33,832 nt of DNA from Candidatus Woesearchaeota archaeon (GTDB taxonomy: Archaea > Nanobdellota > Nanobdellia > Woesearchaeales > GW2011-AR4): positions 1 through 33,832 of the forward strand of contig JACPMV010000007.1 of assembly GCA_016185845.1 (NCBI GenBank), given 5' to 3'. The position numbers and the translations under genes were made by a program. Under the pieces are notes generated by a model that saw nothing but the letters and a program-made list of their open reading frames with translations, made no database searches and was not told the origin of the DNA. Below are positions 10,101 through 17,436 of the stretch, piece after piece; the first letter of the stretch is position 1, and every line of letters starts with the position of its first letter.

Positions 10101-11799
10101 CCTTATTAAATATTTTGTAGAACAGGTTGTCCTGGCCAAAGCATGCAGGCAGGTCTCTTCCGCTAATATACCTGTTAGGGTTGTATTTCTTGTTTAGGTA
10201 GCCGATTCTGGAATACCTGTAGCTGAATTTCATGTCAGAGTAGCTTTCTGTTATTGTTTCACCTTTTTCATTAACTGATTCTTTTTGTTGCGGCGGGCTT
10301 AACGGATTTGATTTTGATTCGTGGACAATCTGGCTTTTTGGCTGCCCTGTCAGCTTAGCGAATTCTGCTTCCAATTTTTCGTCTTTGTCGTTTGGCTGGT
10401 AATAAACCTTTAAATCCGGTGTAGTCTCACCATTAATGCAGCAGCATATTTTTTTGGTATTGGGATTTGTTTCACTTACTACTTCCGGACTTAATCCCTG
10501 TCTGTAGAAACAATCCGATGTGTAGCCTTTGTCCGTTACAGTATATCCTTTTAATGACTCTTTGCCTAATTTTATGCCTTCTTTATCCGAGTCTGATTTT
10601 GCGAGCCATGCCCTGCATTGGTTGACTGTAACGCAGCCTGAAATTCTCTTGGGCTTTGGCTTTTCCTGCTCTGTTCCTTTTGGGGCAAGAACTGTGGGTT
10701 TTCCTTCTTCCATAACATATGGATTTCCATCAACATTTATGGTTGATTCCTGAACTACTTCCTTAAAGCCGCACAAATCATTGCAAGTTTGAGGCTGTGC
10801 TGTGAGGTAATAATTATCATTTATTTTCTTGACGTATATTGGCTTATCTTCCGGCCTTTGTTCATATCTCTTTAATTTGTATATGCCATTAGCTGTTAGT
10901 TGCGGCTCTTGGTCTTCAGGATATATCGTAAATACATAAAATTCTAATGGATTATCTTTTTTATATTGTATCTTAAAGCACTTTCTATCAAAAGGCTCGT
11001 GCTTGCCTGGCGTATGAAACATCTCCCTAAATTCTCCTTCTAATTTCCTACACTCTACAACTGGAACTTTCAATCCTTGCGTAGCTCCATCCTGCGCACA
11101 GGTATTTTGCGTTGTTATCTTTTTATGCAAGTCATCATCACTCTTTTTTTCAGTCCATCTGGAAGGCGTAGTGTGCCCGAATATCCTGTCGCAGCTCCAC
11201 CTCTGCCATTGGTATATGTTTTCCTCCCTCTGCCATGCCTGATATACTGCCGGGAAGCATTTTTTCAGGTCAGGGTCGCTGAAATATTTTAATTTGAGAT
11301 TCCTAAGGCTGCCTAATTGGTAGGATTGAACAACAGCTTTGGCAACAGTATTGCAATATTCATCGTCCTGATTGTTGCCGCTTGGAACCAATGCATTCTG
11401 CAATTTAAAGTTAAACTCGCTCGAAAGCTCAACCCAGTTCCTGTATATTTTCCAGACAAGATGCGCAAAGAAAGTGTACAAACATCCTATTGCAACATAG
11501 TCAATCACCCTGTCTATCTGCTCCTGGACTTTTGTTAAGGCATTGACAGACTTCTGCAGGAAATCCACAAAGTCATAAAGCATAAAATCCGGAACTACTG
11601 TCCTTGGGTCAAGCAAGGTGTTGTCAACAACGTAAGTAACTTCCTGGCATGCTGTCTGGGTTTCTCTTGCTTTTGCTACTTCACCCTTGTCATTAATAAC
11701 ATCATGGTCATATGTTATTTGAATTTTAAATGGGAATGTCATTTCGTTGTTTATTGCCTTGAAGAAGTTCTTCCAGTCATTTTCCAAAAACCTGTCCAT
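7195..11799 (-). CDS. Giant Cys-rich surface protein with C-terminal M15B (VanY-like) peptidase domain
   Basis: 1534 aa; C-terminus has SGYRSFDDQLRIW, GLSRHHLGTEVDI and NEPWHWSY (M15 Zn-ligand pattern); an upstream Ig-like segment and an N-terminal hydrophobic helix (YVAIGCLYTFFAHLVWKIY). Confidence 0.8.
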   Translation of the reverse strand: MDRFLENDWKNFFKAINNEMTFPFKIQITYDHDVINDKGEVAKARETQTACQEVTYVVDNTLLDPRTVVPDFMLYDFVDFLQKSVNALTKVQEQIDRVIDYVAIGCLYTFFAHLVWKIYRNWVELSSEFNFKLQNALVPSGNNQDDEYCNTVAKAVVQSYQLGSLRNLKLKYFSDPDLKKCFPAVYQAWQREENIYQWQRWSCDRIFGHTTPSRWTEKKSDDDLHKKITTQNTCAQDGATQGLKVPVVECRKLEGEFREMFHTPGKHEPFDRKCFKIQYKKDNPLEFYVFTIYPEDQEPQLTANGIYKLKRYEQRPEDKPIYVKKINDNYYLTAQPQTCNDLCGFKEVVQESTINVDGNPYVMEEGKPTVLAPKGTEQEKPKPKRISGCVTVNQCRAWLAKSDSDKEGIKLGKESLKGYTVTDKGYTSDCFYRQGLSPEVVSETNPNTKKICCCINGETTPDLKVYYQPNDKDEKLEAEFAKLTGQPKSQIVHESKSNPLSPPQQKESVNEKGETITESYSDMKFSYRYSRIGYLNKKYNPNRYISGRDLPACFGQDNLFYKIFNKEEELVMINPFKQDTATLQCAYLTGINQRIAMYKNIMSAMSTCLIDIRKDGRADAGVCKELFTQHVCGLLYQLVKFFQDGCTPDYEGDDSDGREAQFGEKVKLGLKGISQGITEAQQEMSQEYQNVRLNNLLGIGQGGVARKVCLAAFGYDWDLSARNLIDAAYTSPFATLVQPITRSREFLTIDPNTLRARYEYRASWIVNPGCDLENYKVELACVSRKQLDQYPNDINCGAVGAPSIGATGALGTSTAYNQCDCLNRPDEQTKSFFSLNTRLKQNQLSDKAHHDVIEDSYRYDHLKITLRTDRRITPEMQKNCFPPGHENGVFYRPITDKTARDIADCTVDPLSGVFKCGEGTSFFASKGIAQILEVKINDVNPDTAKKEELEFEIGKPLYVSARVMKTGKPKCLRVSITPDYIQDQFEKIELDGINEIGPIEITPQLSVTGRGNYETPGIPIDIESQANQNNVYIKTSFTDQLNPVDTRLETAYSLDDKVSIDDFDIDLQGPDHFPNLRPRADLNIENDKANTPRVLIVKRGEQIIEKIILEDKTIRIEKEGVIAVIKDVNYLKQDAKYPGTDKSIWSAQGTITIYPQQQSASSQQTKTITIGVYNIKERKDGTYDLGDCSTNDPVVVKQPPIKILVTKQGAPAEALKPVIGPIRITQSRAVIGEDVVISATITHPLGIKNVQIEINGPDENRVLNEFMSGVGDIFTKTFSTVGKPAGIYTGNIKATSNAKESAERKEGTTSDQKFSFQLIEPKTSTSTAISPAAVSVPTSPAKNDFIGLGSISGLRPEVQQAFDRMKRAAQQDGITLNIISGYRSFDDQLRIWNNKFDSLGAALSEQQKVQNVAQFSAVPGLSRHHLGTEVDINSVDPTDFSGSGRQVAAYNWLSRNAVNFGFCQPYEQGRAIVKNEPWHWSYKQLSKDLTTQHMNMVSSSDLQGKGIKGEQTIISEFNKYHSGFISDINTLCLS

Positions 11800-13574
11800 T
11801 CCGTCAATATATTGAATCTTGGATCTAAAAGCTCTCTTGTGCCGCAGGCTTTTTGCAGCCTAACGCTTCTTATTTGTGCATTAGCTCCTCTGCCTATATA
11901 CGTGTAATTAATATAAATGTATAGTGACTCCCCGCCTTCTGCAAGCCTCTCTGTGCTTAATAGCGGCGGGCTTTGGTATTGGGTTAAGGGTATAACATCC
12001 CAGCTTTGGTTGCCGCTCCAGCAAGTCCCTATGTTTACAGCCTGCTTTGCAAATCCCCTCTGCCCTAGTTTGTCTGTGGCAATAACAAAAATTGTGGATT
12101 TTTTTGATTCTCTTGCTTCCTTGTTAAGCTGAGTGTCTCTAAAATCCGTCACAGGAACTTCTTTTAGCCTTGTTGCTAGGGCAAATGCCGCTGCCAAATC
12201 AACTTTCTCAAACCTGAAATTTCCTTCCTTGTCTGCCGTGACAGACCTGTCTGCGCCTTCGCAGCTGCCTCCTCTCGGGCATTTTGACTCAAGCTCTTTT
12301 TCAGAAAGGTTCTGCAGCCTGTCTTCAAGTTTTTTCACGTCTGCGTCCGGGGACTTTGGAAAATTTTGGGAATCGGTTGTTCCAAATGCCTCATTGGGCA
12401 AGCCCCCCACCTCCAATGACTGCTGGTACAGGCTCAAAGGCAGCCTGTCAACAAAAAGATGGACTCTTGCATTCGGCTTTGTCTTTCCTGCAACAGTCAC
12501 TTCATTCGCGTAATTCTCATAGATGAATGCTCCTGAGCCCGGAGTGGTTATCTTCACTGTCGGCTTTTTGGTGTCCAGCTCAATGTTTTTCTCTGAAACA
12601 AAATTGTTGCCGGCCTTGTCTTCAAAAACAAGCTTGACCCTGTAATTTCCGTCGCCTTTGTCCAGCTTAACTTCAAAATTAAAGCTGTCCTTCACTTCAA
12701 CAGATATTGAAGGCTTCCTGAATTCCTCAAAGATGTCAACAGGAGGATACTGAAGATTTAAGGTTTGGCCGCCGCTTAATGTTTTTGCAGTTACAGCCTC
12801 TGATTTTTGACTTTCCTTTCCCAAAGTGTTTACTGCTGAAACCCCGTACTTGTATTCTTTATCTGAGTCAGCCAAAGCATCTATGAAAAAATTGTAATTT
12901 GCCGGCTTTGCAATTGCAATTGCAGCTGAATCCCTGTAAACAACATAATGGCTGAAGTCCTTGTCCTTTGACTGGTTCCATTTAATCTCAACGGAGTTCT
13001 GGGAGATTTTTTCCGCCTTGAGCCCTTTTATCTGCTCCGGAGCTGCTGAATCAGAGGTTAAGTCAACGAATACCTTTGCCGCAACAGGCTCGTTTACAGT
13101 GCCGCTGACGGTAAAATTGGATTTTTGCAGCAATGGCTTTATTTCTTCTAATTTTACAACAGGCTTCTCTGTATCAACAGCTACTTCAAAGATTTTCTCG
13201 TTTTTGTTATTGTCCTTGTCAGTAACCGTTATTTTTATCGTATTTGCGTCTGCCAGCTGCACCTGGTTAAAGTAGAATTTTCCGCTGCTCCCTACTTCAT
13301 TTGCTGCAAGTATTTTTTTTGGAACGCTTAAGTCATTGACAAACAGGCTGACAGAAGAGAATGCCCTTGTAGTTCCGGATATGTCTATTGTCCTCCTGTT
13401 GAAATTTGCAGGCACTGCCGCATCAATCTTGGGGATTCCTGTTCCGTCGTCTGCTATTGCCCCGGGAGCTTTGACAGGGGCTGCTTCTGCATAAGCATTG
13501 GCTGACAGGAGAGGGAGCGTTAAAACTAGCTGAATCAAGAATACAGCAATCAAATCATTAAATTTTTGCTTCAT
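11751..13574 (-). CDS. Secreted Ig-like/FN3-like surface protein (cluster A)
   Basis: N-terminal signal (DLIAVFLIQLVLTLPLLSANAYA), Ig-like repeats and an FN3-like stretch (GLKAEKISQNSVEIKWNQSKDKDFSHYVVYRD). Overlaps the downstream ORF by 49 nt. Confidence 0.75.
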   Translation of the reverse strand: MKQKFNDLIAVFLIQLVLTLPLLSANAYAEAAPVKAPGAIADDGTGIPKIDAAVPANFNRRTIDISGTTRAFSSVSLFVNDLSVPKKILAANEVGSSGKFYFNQVQLADANTIKITVTDKDNNKNEKIFEVAVDTEKPVVKLEEIKPLLQKSNFTVSGTVNEPVAAKVFVDLTSDSAAPEQIKGLKAEKISQNSVEIKWNQSKDKDFSHYVVYRDSAAIAIAKPANYNFFIDALADSDKEYKYGVSAVNTLGKESQKSEAVTAKTLSGGQTLNLQYPPVDIFEEFRKPSISVEVKDSFNFEVKLDKGDGNYRVKLVFEDKAGNNFVSEKNIELDTKKPTVKITTPGSGAFIYENYANEVTVAGKTKPNARVHLFVDRLPLSLYQQSLEVGGLPNEAFGTTDSQNFPKSPDADVKKLEDRLQNLSEKELESKCPRGGSCEGADRSVTADKEGNFRFEKVDLAAAFALATRLKEVPVTDFRDTQLNKEARESKKSTIFVIATDKLGQRGFAKQAVNIGTCWSGNQSWDVIPLTQYQSPPLLSTERLAEGGESLYIYINYTYIGRGANAQIRSVRLQKACGTRELLDPRFNILTEWTGFWKMTGRTSSRQ

Positions 13575-13686
13575 TTTTTTATTTTTTTAATATTTTTTAT
13601 TTTTGTTTATTCTCAATGTTTACTAGTTATTGAAATCGTCGTTAATGCGTTTTTCGTTATTGGGGGTTTTTTATTGGATTTTTTGT

Positions 13687-15600
13687 TCATTTTAATTCAG
13701 GAGCCGGCACTTTTTTTGAGCTTGAACCAAGTCCTGCAATAAACATAGCCTTGTCTTCTTCGCTTGCAGCTCCCTGGTAGATTACGTGGAAGACAATCTC
13801 TTGCGAGCCTTCAAGCTGCCCCTTGCTGACTTTCCATTCTCCTATGTAGCCGCCGACAATCTCTTCTTGGTCAACCAGATAAATTGTTGCTTCGTATTTT
13901 GCATCCTTTAGCGGGACTTTGAGCCTGAAATTGCCTTCTTTCGGATAGAATGCAAAGTCCTCAAATCCGGTTTCATTGCTTTTTACGAGTATTGAGGCCT
14001 TTTCATTTCCGGCAAGCTCTTCTTCAACACTTGGATCTGAGAGAAGATGCTTGACAACTTTGTAATCGGCAAATTCCTTTACAGGATTCATAAGCATGAC
14101 AAAAGATTTTCCGTCAACATCTGTCTGTATAAATTCCTGCGAATCAAGATAGCCTTCTTTTGTTCCCCTTAAAACCCCGTATACGCAGTACGGCATTATC
14201 TTTGTAATGCCTGCTGCAGCTCCCAGGCTTAGCCACTCTGTTTTTCCCAAATCGCAGTAAAACCTGCCGCATGCAAAAGTCAGATTTACGTCTTTTATGC
14301 TGTCGCCTGTCGAATTGTCAACAGTGAATATCGTTGTTTCCTTCTCGGCTTCGCCGCAGTATTCTGCTGATGAAATCTCGTCAGATGCTTCAAACAATGT
14401 TGTTCCTTTGTTTACCCTGTTCGGGGTATTGTGGTCTATATCAACCTTGAACGCAAAATTGAACTGGTATCTTGAATTTGTGTCAGTTTCCTGGTCAAGT
14501 ATTGTAGCAACAACCGGATAGCTTATATCGTATGTGAAATGCCAGACATGCAGGCAGAAAAATTTAAGCATCTGGCTGCCTTTGTCTGCATTTGATTTAA
14601 GTATTCCGTTTTGGCTTGGCCTTGCAAAGATGTCCATTGGCCAGTTGTCGTATCTTACAGACACTTTCATATTTTTGTATTTATTGCCGGGATTCTGCTC
14701 TACATCCAGCACATAATGGGACTGATAATAAGTCTGGGAATAAATTTGCCTGCCTTCAGGATTAGGGGCATATTTATTGGGATTAAAGTCTGTGCCAATT
14801 ATTTTAACATAAGGCAGGTTAAATCTCAGCAGCTCCATTATTTTCTTTTTTATTTTTGATAATTCCCATGTTTTTGCACTGCATGTAACTTCTATGTCGG
14901 TTACCGGAATATCCCGGTCCAGAGACATGAGATCTATAGTTCTCTTCTCAAGGAAATAGTCATTGTTCTCCCTTTCCATTATAAGCTTTGCAAGCCCATA
15001 CACTCTCTTGAACCTGATTGGGATAGTGTAGCCAAAATCCTCAATCTTTGCGCTGAAGCTTGCGTCTTTCGCTACTATTTCCAGAGGATATTTCATTTCT
15101 ATTGATGTATCTTCGTCATTGAAATTAATCTCTATCAAAGGATCTTTTAACTGGTTTATCTCAAATTGATTTTCAAAAGGCTCAAAATTGCTGACGCAGC
15201 CTTGCAATTCATTCCTTATGTGATTTTTCAGCTGGTCTTTTATGAAATCTTCAGGCGGGACAGCTTCAATGCCGTCATGCCACCAATATGGCATTTTGAA
15301 GCCTGACTGCGGCAGATTGGACAAATACGTCTTTGGATTGTCGTCAATGCCCGGCGGTATTCTTATATATCCTCCGCTCAGGCCGATTCTCTCCAAACCG
15401 TCTTCCGCGATTATCTTTATGCAGTTGTCCACAAATGATTTTAGAGGCGCTGCTTCCGGAGCCACAATTTCCTGTTTCGGAGCCAATTGCCCCTGGTAGG
15501 AGAAGTAGACTATGCCTCCGATTATAATCACTAACGCCATGACTATGAATAAGGTTATCTGAGACCTTGAACCTGCAAAGTATACCTCTCTTTTTTTCAT
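13687..15600 (-). CDS. N-terminally anchored surface protein (cluster A), paralogue of 24851-26992
   Basis: SRSQITLFIVMALVIIIGG anchor, KMPYWW, NFEPFENQ and YDISYPV motifs shared with the cluster B protein. Confidence 0.8.
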   Translation of the reverse strand: MKKREVYFAGSRSQITLFIVMALVIIIGGIVYFSYQGQLAPKQEIVAPEAAPLKSFVDNCIKIIAEDGLERIGLSGGYIRIPPGIDDNPKTYLSNLPQSGFKMPYWWHDGIEAVPPEDFIKDQLKNHIRNELQGCVSNFEPFENQFEINQLKDPLIEINFNDEDTSIEMKYPLEIVAKDASFSAKIEDFGYTIPIRFKRVYGLAKLIMERENNDYFLEKRTIDLMSLDRDIPVTDIEVTCSAKTWELSKIKKKIMELLRFNLPYVKIIGTDFNPNKYAPNPEGRQIYSQTYYQSHYVLDVEQNPGNKYKNMKVSVRYDNWPMDIFARPSQNGILKSNADKGSQMLKFFCLHVWHFTYDISYPVVATILDQETDTNSRYQFNFAFKVDIDHNTPNRVNKGTTLFEASDEISSAEYCGEAEKETTIFTVDNSTGDSIKDVNLTFACGRFYCDLGKTEWLSLGAAAGITKIMPYCVYGVLRGTKEGYLDSQEFIQTDVDGKSFVMLMNPVKEFADYKVVKHLLSDPSVEEELAGNEKASILVKSNETGFEDFAFYPKEGNFRLKVPLKDAKYEATIYLVDQEEIVGGYIGEWKVSKGQLEGSQEIVFHVIYQGAASEEDKAMFIAGLGSSSKKVPAPELK

Positions 15601-15704
15601 TTTAATTAATTTTATTTTTATTGAATAGTTATTTAATGTTCAGTAGTTATTGGAATTTTTAGTTAATGAGTTGTTCATTATTGAAATTTTTCTTATTGAT
15701 TTTT

Positions 15705-15863
15705 TCATTTTCCGCCTGTTTTCCTCAGGGCCTTTACATCAATCCTGTTCAGGTCAATCTCGACATAGTCCTTTTCAGTCAGGTTCATGAGCTTGACAAT
15801 ATCGGAAGGGACCCTTACAACCAGGCCGCCGCTGGTTTTTATCAGCTTTTTGGCGTATCTCAT
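15705..15863 (-). CDS. Small AbrB/SpoVT-like (swapped-hairpin) DNA-binding protein, 52 aa
   Basis: Own translation: MRYAKKLIKTSGGLVVRVPSDIVKLMNLTEKDYVEIDLNRIDVKALRKTGGK. Missed by the ORF track (<60 aa). Confidence 0.75.
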   Translation of the reverse strand: MRYAKKLIKTSGGLVVRVPSDIVKLMNLTEKDYVEIDLNRIDVKALRKTGGK

Positions 15864-15868
15864 CTTTT

Positions 15869-15885
15869 GTATATATGAAATATAC
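15869..15885. promoter_or_regulatory. Inverted repeat upstream of the AbrB-like gene, candidate operator
   Basis: GTATAT-atgaa-ATATAC just upstream of the ATG at 15863 (minus strand). Confidence 0.35.
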
Positions 15886-15957
15886 TTATTTTATATATAT
15901 TTAATATCGAAAACAATAGTTTTATATATAAATCATATATGTTATTTATAAAGTTTT

Positions 15958-16824
15958 CTATTTGGACTTGCTTATTTCTGCCGCCAATGTAGAGATGTAG
16001 TATCTTGCCAAAGCGGCGAAAATCAGAAGCAGGGGATTGGCCAGCAGCCCCACCAGCAATCCGATTGACAATTCCGGGCCTTGAGCTGCACTGAAGCCAA
16101 GAAACCCATAAATTTTTTCGGCCAATGCTGCTGAAAAAGAGTCAAGCTTTGTCAGGCTGCTTATGGAAATCGCTAAAAAAAATCCCGTAAAAATTATAAG
16201 GTAGGGCAGCAAAAACAGGCGGATTTTTGCAATGCTTAATTTAAGCGATGATTTTATTGAACTAAATCCGGGATTACGCATAAAATTGGGATACATGTTA
16301 TTTGAAAGGTAAAACCCAGTTAAGGCTGAAACAGCCATGAATGCGAAAGCATATTTTATCTCAACAATCCATGAAATTAAAAAAATAAGCGCAAGCCAGA
16401 ACCCGAGCCATGCCAGGTTAAGAGCCAGAAATTTTGAAATCAGGCTAAGATTCACCTTAACATCGGCGGTTTTTGCCCAGATTATCCCTTTTAATATGCT
16501 TGCCAAAAATATTATAGCGATTAAAAGCAGAACAAAGGAAAAGATTATCAGATAATAAAATGACTGGGTTTCCCTTGAAAGCTGCTGCGCTCTCTCGATT
16601 CCTATTGCAGTCAGGTCAGCAGGGAGGTCAAATGAGCTGATTTTTTCATTAATCCCTGCAATCCAGAAAAGAACAAAATAGCCGGACAGGATGTAAAACA
16701 AGAAGTCCAGAATAATTATCTGAATAACGTTCAAATTTATTTTTTTAAGGGAGGCTTTTAATATGCTGTAATTCCAGCTCAGGAAGTTTTGTTTTTTGGT
16801 TTTTTGCATTCTAATTATTATCAA
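15958..16824 (-). CDS. Six-TM integral membrane protein (distal gene of cluster B)
   Basis: 288 aa with about six hydrophobic segments, resembling the 6357-7193 product in size and topology. Confidence 0.75.
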   Translation of the reverse strand: MIIIRMQKTKKQNFLSWNYSILKASLKKINLNVIQIIILDFLFYILSGYFVLFWIAGINEKISSFDLPADLTAIGIERAQQLSRETQSFYYLIIFSFVLLLIAIIFLASILKGIIWAKTADVKVNLSLISKFLALNLAWLGFWLALIFLISWIVEIKYAFAFMAVSALTGFYLSNNMYPNFMRNPGFSSIKSSLKLSIAKIRLFLLPYLIIFTGFFLAISISSLTKLDSFSAALAEKIYGFLGFSAAQGPELSIGLLVGLLANPLLLIFAALARYYISTLAAEISKSK

Positions 16825-16835
16825 ATTTATTTTAA

Positions 16836-17160
16836 TTAAACTTTTCTTCGCAATTTGTCATAATCTTCTCGGGCAAGCTTGATTTGTTTTAGTATTTCTG
16901 CCAATAACCCTTTGCCCAATTCTTCATCGCCATGAACAGGGACAACTGTTAATCTTCCATCAGGATGCTTGTATCTTGCATGGCTACCGGCTTGGTGCAG
17001 TTGTCAAAAATCGCATTTATAATAATTTATTAACGATTTTTGAGCATGCTCGGAAATCAAAACAATTATTATATATTTTGTGATTTCCGACATTTTCAAA
17101 ACCCAGCTTTTCTAATATTTTGCATAATTTTCTTCCAGAAATAGGCACAAGTTTTGCCAT
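16836..17160 (-). pseudogene. hicA: hicA toxin gene interrupted by a 91-bp insertion
   Basis: 5' part MAKLVPISGRKLCKILEKLGFE; 3' part HQAGSHARYKHPDGRLTVVPVHGDEELGKGLLAEILKQIKLAREDYDKLRRKV. Removing 17002-17092 gives a 77-aa ORF with GFEKLHQAGSHARYKHPDGR. Confidence 0.85.
17002..17092. mobile_element. 91-bp nested-palindrome, MITE-like element inserted in hicA
   Basis: Terminal inverted repeats tgtcaaaaatc / gatttccgaca; internal hairpins tcaaaaatcg/cgatttttga and ggaaatca/tgatttcc; central palindrome gagcatgctc at 17042-17051. Confidence 0.65.
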
Positions 17161-17436
17161 TCATAAGTTAACCTCAATCTGCTGGAGCCCGATGAATTTC
17201 ATTTGATTATGCTCTTCCTTATCAGCTTCTAAGCACACTTGTATGGCCTCTTTGACCCTCTCCATAGCCTGCTGCACAGTTTTTCCCTGTGTGTAGCAGC
17301 CAGATATGTCTGGAACTTTAGCTACATAAATTCCATCTTCATCCTGCTCTATGAGCACCGTAAAATTTCTGATTTTTTTCTGCATATTGATATTCTTGCT
17401 CATTTTGTATATAAATCTTTTTGTTTCACCAGTCAT
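17161..17436 (-). CDS. hicB: HicB-family antitoxin
   Basis: NFTVLIEQDEDGIYVAKVPDISGCYTQGKTVQQAMERVKEAIQVCLE; directly abuts the hicA remnant. The true start may be an internal Met. Confidence 0.85.
   Translation of the reverse strand: MTGETKRFIYKMSKNINMQKKIRNFTVLIEQDEDGIYVAKVPDISGCYTQGKTVQQAMERVKEAIQVCLEADKEEHNQMKFIGLQQIEVNL

Noticed and set aside
11760-11850. BHB intron joining the two cluster A ORFs
   Set aside because: A BHB-like fold around ATCC-AAG-ATTC...GAAT-GGAC-AGG would remove 27 nt and not change frame, and its outer helix is weak.
17002-17092. The hicA insertion as a BHB intron
   Set aside because: I tested the frame-restoring cut positions around gtc|cac; none gives a 4-bp central helix with 3-nt bulges. 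Terminal inverted repeats fit a mobile element better.
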